Shown here in pieces: positions 63,389 through 64,000 of a stretch of 64,000 bases of DNA (positions within the stretch are counted from its first letter, which is position 1; each line of letters opens with the position of its first letter). The DNA is from Ascidia mentula (taxonomy: Eukaryota > Chordata > Ascidiacea > Phlebobranchia > Ascidiidae): assembly GCA_947561715.1 (NCBI GenBank), contig OX387197.1:1865001-1929000 (forward strand). Direction: 5' to 3'. The translations under genes and the position numbers were made by a program. The notes under the pieces are model-generated. The model did not search any database, was not told the DNA's origin, and worked only from the letters and a program-made list of their open reading frames with translations.

Positions 63389-63741
63389 GTAAAATAAAAC
63401 AGGTGATAACGTAACAAACAAAACATGTGATATGTAAGATAAAAATGTAATGAAAAAATCTGTTAAGTATTTCTGCAATGGTGAAAGTAGGATATTTAAA
63501 TGTTCAGTTCAATATTCATGTGTGGTGCACTAGCTACTCACTATTCACAAACCTATCAGGACAATTTGTTCCAATGAATTTTCTGTTGCAGGGGACTAAC
63601 TTGTTATTTGAACCATTTTCCTAACTTGATTTTCCTATTTAAAATTGTTATGAAACAGCCATGGCATTGCACAGATTGAGAACAGTCAGCCAAACTGGAT
63701 CAGCCATTTTCCCGACAAGTCGGAGCGAGATCTGAAAAATC

Positions 63742-63818
63742 AAGCTCCCGGTGAGGTTTGAACTTATGACCCTGGGCTAACTAGGCCCAACGCTCTACCA
63801 ACTGAGCTAGCTCGGTGG
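63742..63818 (-). mobile_element. tRNA-derived SINE head, copy 2
   Basis: Same SINE as at 61025, carried along by the tandem duplication; differs in the T arm (ATAAGTTCAAACC instead of GTGAGTTCAAACC on the minus strand). Confidence 0.75.
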
Positions 63819-63918
63819 TTTCACGGGGTATATCGTGGCCAAGGTACAATGGTGTGCAGGGCACAATTTGTCAGGCGACTTTCACATGCGTAGAGGATCT
63901 CCACCACCGTAATCAGAC

Positions 63919-64000
63919 AACGCAGAAGTAATACCATGCTTTGAAGGCAGGGTCGCCCCACTATAAAGGGCCTGCGCAGTCGGGCAATCCTGCCTTGCTA
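63919..64000. mobile_element. Foldback MITE, copy 2 (partial)
   Basis: Left arm and part of the right arm of the element at 61201-61310; cut by the window end. Confidence 0.75.

Larger units (their letters stand above)
61351..64000 (+). repeat. Tandem segment, copy 2 (cut by the window end)
   Basis: It repeats 58548 onward at an offset of about 2.80 kb, again with six tail exons whose frames and splice sites are kept. A block of about 45 bases present in copy 1 near 60685-60740 is missing here near 63460. The window ends inside the foldback element that closed copy 1, so further copies may follow. Confidence 0.92.

Overview
The window looks like genomic DNA of a tunicate, most likely an ascidian related to Ciona. 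It is AT-rich, with many small exons separated by introns of about 60-900 bases. All the conserved genes are animal genes. A PPCDC-DPH1 pair with only 5 bases between stop and start fits the trans-spliced operons known in ascidians. The species call is an inference.

Layout. 1-16 kb: two Kelch-like (BTB-BACK) paralogs facing away from each other; the minus-strand one (4174-6543) has no recognisable kelch exons and the plus-strand one (11322-15842) is almost complete. 16.4-18.6 kb: PPCDC followed immediately by an intronless DPH1. 20.3-25.3 kb: RPN1 (ribophorin I), complete in 11 exons. 26.5-31.8 kb: HDHD5/CECR5 on the minus strand, complete in 8 exons, tail to tail with RPN1. 35.8-43.7 kb: a 22-exon TOPAZ1-like germ-cell gene. 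45.1-53.6 kb: two paralogous secreted Cys-rich proteins with the same exon plan, separated by a 4.0-kb DNA transposon (46598-50599). 55-64 kb: a TKL/RIPK-like kinase gene with a tail of tandemly duplicated phase-1 exons; the array runs off the window end.

Three features stand out. (1) The 4.0-kb transposon has 0.6-kb terminal inverted repeats and a perfect 6-bp target duplication (CACCAG). It carries an IS3EU-like DDE transposase and, convergent to it, an intact alpha-kinase (MHCK/EF2K family) gene as passenger. (2) A second element with matching termini (TAT...ATA, 6-bp TTACTT duplication) makes up nearly all of one kinase intron; removing it leaves a 15-base gap, so it may have created the intron. 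(3) Each copy of the duplicated kinase-tail segment holds a canonical type I hammerhead ribozyme, sense-oriented inside an intron; the second copy has every core base and perfect stems. A decayed relative lies at about 7.0 kb.

Smaller items include tRNA-derived SINEs, several foldback/MITE elements, a TA-flanked MITE, hAT-like fragments, and a strong excess of the CRE palindrome TGACGTCA. How the genes work together: they are mostly unrelated housekeeping, germline and accessory genes. The only tight functional units are the PPCDC-DPH1 pair and the lineage-specific duplicates (KLHL pair, secreted pair, kinase tail).
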